Shown here: one piece after another, positions 5,046 to 5,793 of the stretch
Layout of the letters: each line of letters starts with the position of its first letter
How positions within the stretch are numbered: position 1 is the first letter of the stretch
Source: Clostridiales bacterium
GTDB lineage: Bacteria > Bacillota > Clostridia > Tissierellales > Dethiosulfatibacteraceae
Direction of reading: 5' to 3'
Assembly (NCBI GenBank): GCA_003446975.1
Contig: DMAP01000191.1
Location: 1-5,793, forward strand
Length of the DNA: 5,793 nucleotides
Program-made: the position numbers and the translations under genes
The notes under the pieces: generated by a model
What the model saw: the letters and a program-made list of their open reading frames with translations, nothing else
The model's database searches: none
What the model was told of the DNA's origin: nothing

Positions 5046-5793
5046 ATGGAAAAGATTCTTGCCAAACTAGAGATACTTGCTGAGGCCGCAAAATACGATG
5101 TATCGTGTTCTTCAAGTGGCATTGAAAGAAAAAACAACGGTAAAGGAGTTGGCAATTCAACGTCTTCAGGCATCTGCCATACCTGGACAGCTGATGGCAG
5201 ATGTGTGTCATTGCTAAAAATCTTATTATCCAACAATTGCATGTATGATTGCCACTATTGTTGCAATCGCCAGACGAATGATTTCCCGAGAGCCTCTTTC
5301 ACACCTGAAGAGATAGCAACACTTACTATGGAATTCTATAGAAGAAATTACATTGAGGGATTATTTCTGAGTTCTGCAGTAGACATAAGTCCGAACCATA
5401 CCATGGAGAATTTATGCCGGACTCTAGAATTGCTCAGGAATAAATATGCTTTCAATGGCTATATTCATGTAAAAGCCATCCCCAATGCAGATATTATTCT
5501 CATTAAGCGGGCAGGATATTCAGCTGATAGACTTAGCCTGAACATCGAATTACCAACCCAGGCAAGTCTGAAATTGTTGGCTCCGCAAAAGAATCTAAAA
5601 AATCTTCTGTCTCCAATTTCCAGTCTCGGCAACAATATAATTGCCAATCAGGAGGAAAGAAAATCCTTTAAAAATGCGCCCAAATTCATTCCGGCAGGTC
5701 AGTCAACACAAATGATGGTAGGTGCATCAAATGATACGGACTATTCCTTTCTGTCAGCCTCCCAACATCTATATGATCGATACAATCTAAAAC
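5046..5793 (+). CDS. Putative DNA modification/repair radical SAM protein, 5' part
   Basis: The first 249 residues of a protein that runs off the right edge. Translation starts at ATG 5046, seven bases after AAGGAG (5033-5038). The radical SAM cluster motif CX3CX2C is CMYDCHYC (Cys65, Cys69, Cys72), inside LLKILLSNNCMYDCHYCCNR, and would bind the 4Fe-4S cluster that cleaves S-adenosylmethionine. The start AAKYDVSCSSSG, then GICHTWTADGRC, FPRASFTPEEI, FYRRNYIEGLFLSS, GYIHVKAIPNAD, LSLNIELPTQASLKLLAPQK and PAGQSTQMMVGA match my recollection of the family called rSAM_link_UDG (TIGR03916). That family is named for genome linkage to a uracil-DNA-glycosylase-like protein. The N-terminus is cysteine-rich (21, 44, 53, 73). 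Members are about 400 residues, so roughly 150 are missing. The reaction is unknown. The SOS box in front of it independently supports a role in the DNA damage response. Confidence 0.9.
   Translation, partial: MEKILAKLEILAEAAKYDVSCSSSGIERKNNGKGVGNSTSSGICHTWTADGRCVSLLKILLSNNCMYDCHYCCNRQTNDFPRASFTPEEIATLTMEFYRRNYIEGLFLSSAVDISPNHTMENLCRTLELLRNKYAFNGYIHVKAIPNADIILIKRAGYSADRLSLNIELPTQASLKLLAPQKNLKNLLSPISSLGNNIIANQEERKSFKNAPKFIPAGQSTQMMVGASNDTDYSFLSASQHLYDRYNLK

Noticed and set aside
4940..5242. Minus-strand open frame across the promoter of the radical SAM gene
   Set aside because: It overlaps mnmH's end, the LexA box and the conserved radical SAM N-terminus; its sequence has no recognisable protein features.

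Overview
The window looks like chromosomal DNA from a low-GC Gram-positive bacterium, most likely a Clostridia-type Firmicute. The reasons are the AT-rich sequence, strong purine-rich Shine-Dalgarno sites, sigma-A-type promoters, an ACT/UPF0210 gene pair, a Gram-positive (DinR-type) LexA box and a putative DNA-repair radical SAM gene. I cannot name the genus. All genes are on the + strand.

Region 1 (1-1592) is the end of a two-gene unit: the 3' part of a small ACT-domain protein, then a complete UPF0210 (DUF711, 'PFL family') protein. The second gene's Shine-Dalgarno overlaps the first gene's stop codon. The unit ends in a perfect 17-bp inverted repeat whose first three bases are the UPF0210 stop codon.

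Region 2 (1587-4947) is a second transcription unit. Its promoter has a -35 box formed by the last six bases of that palindrome and an extended -10. It drives a DMT/EamA transporter, an unrecognised membrane-anchored protein, a histidine-acid phosphatase and tRNA 2-selenouridine synthase (mnmH/selU), with short gaps and no terminator between them. mnmH is out of frame by one base: its ribosome binding site, ATG and first codons are in one frame and the rest in the -1 frame, with the switch at a run of eight A. This may be a sequencing or indel event. It also forms an A_AAA_AAA slippery heptamer on Lys codons read by a tRNA that MnmH modifies.

Region 3 (4948-5793) starts with a compact regulatory region: a LexA/SOS box overlapping the -35 of a strong extended -10 promoter, plus a 9-bp inverted repeat spanning the spacer and -10. 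It controls a radical SAM protein of the 'putative DNA modification/repair' type, cut by the right edge. An SOS box here fits the repair role suggested by that family's usual gene neighbourhood.

No tRNA, rRNA, CRISPR array, insertion sequence or origin was seen. The only non-coding stretches are the short regulatory gaps described.
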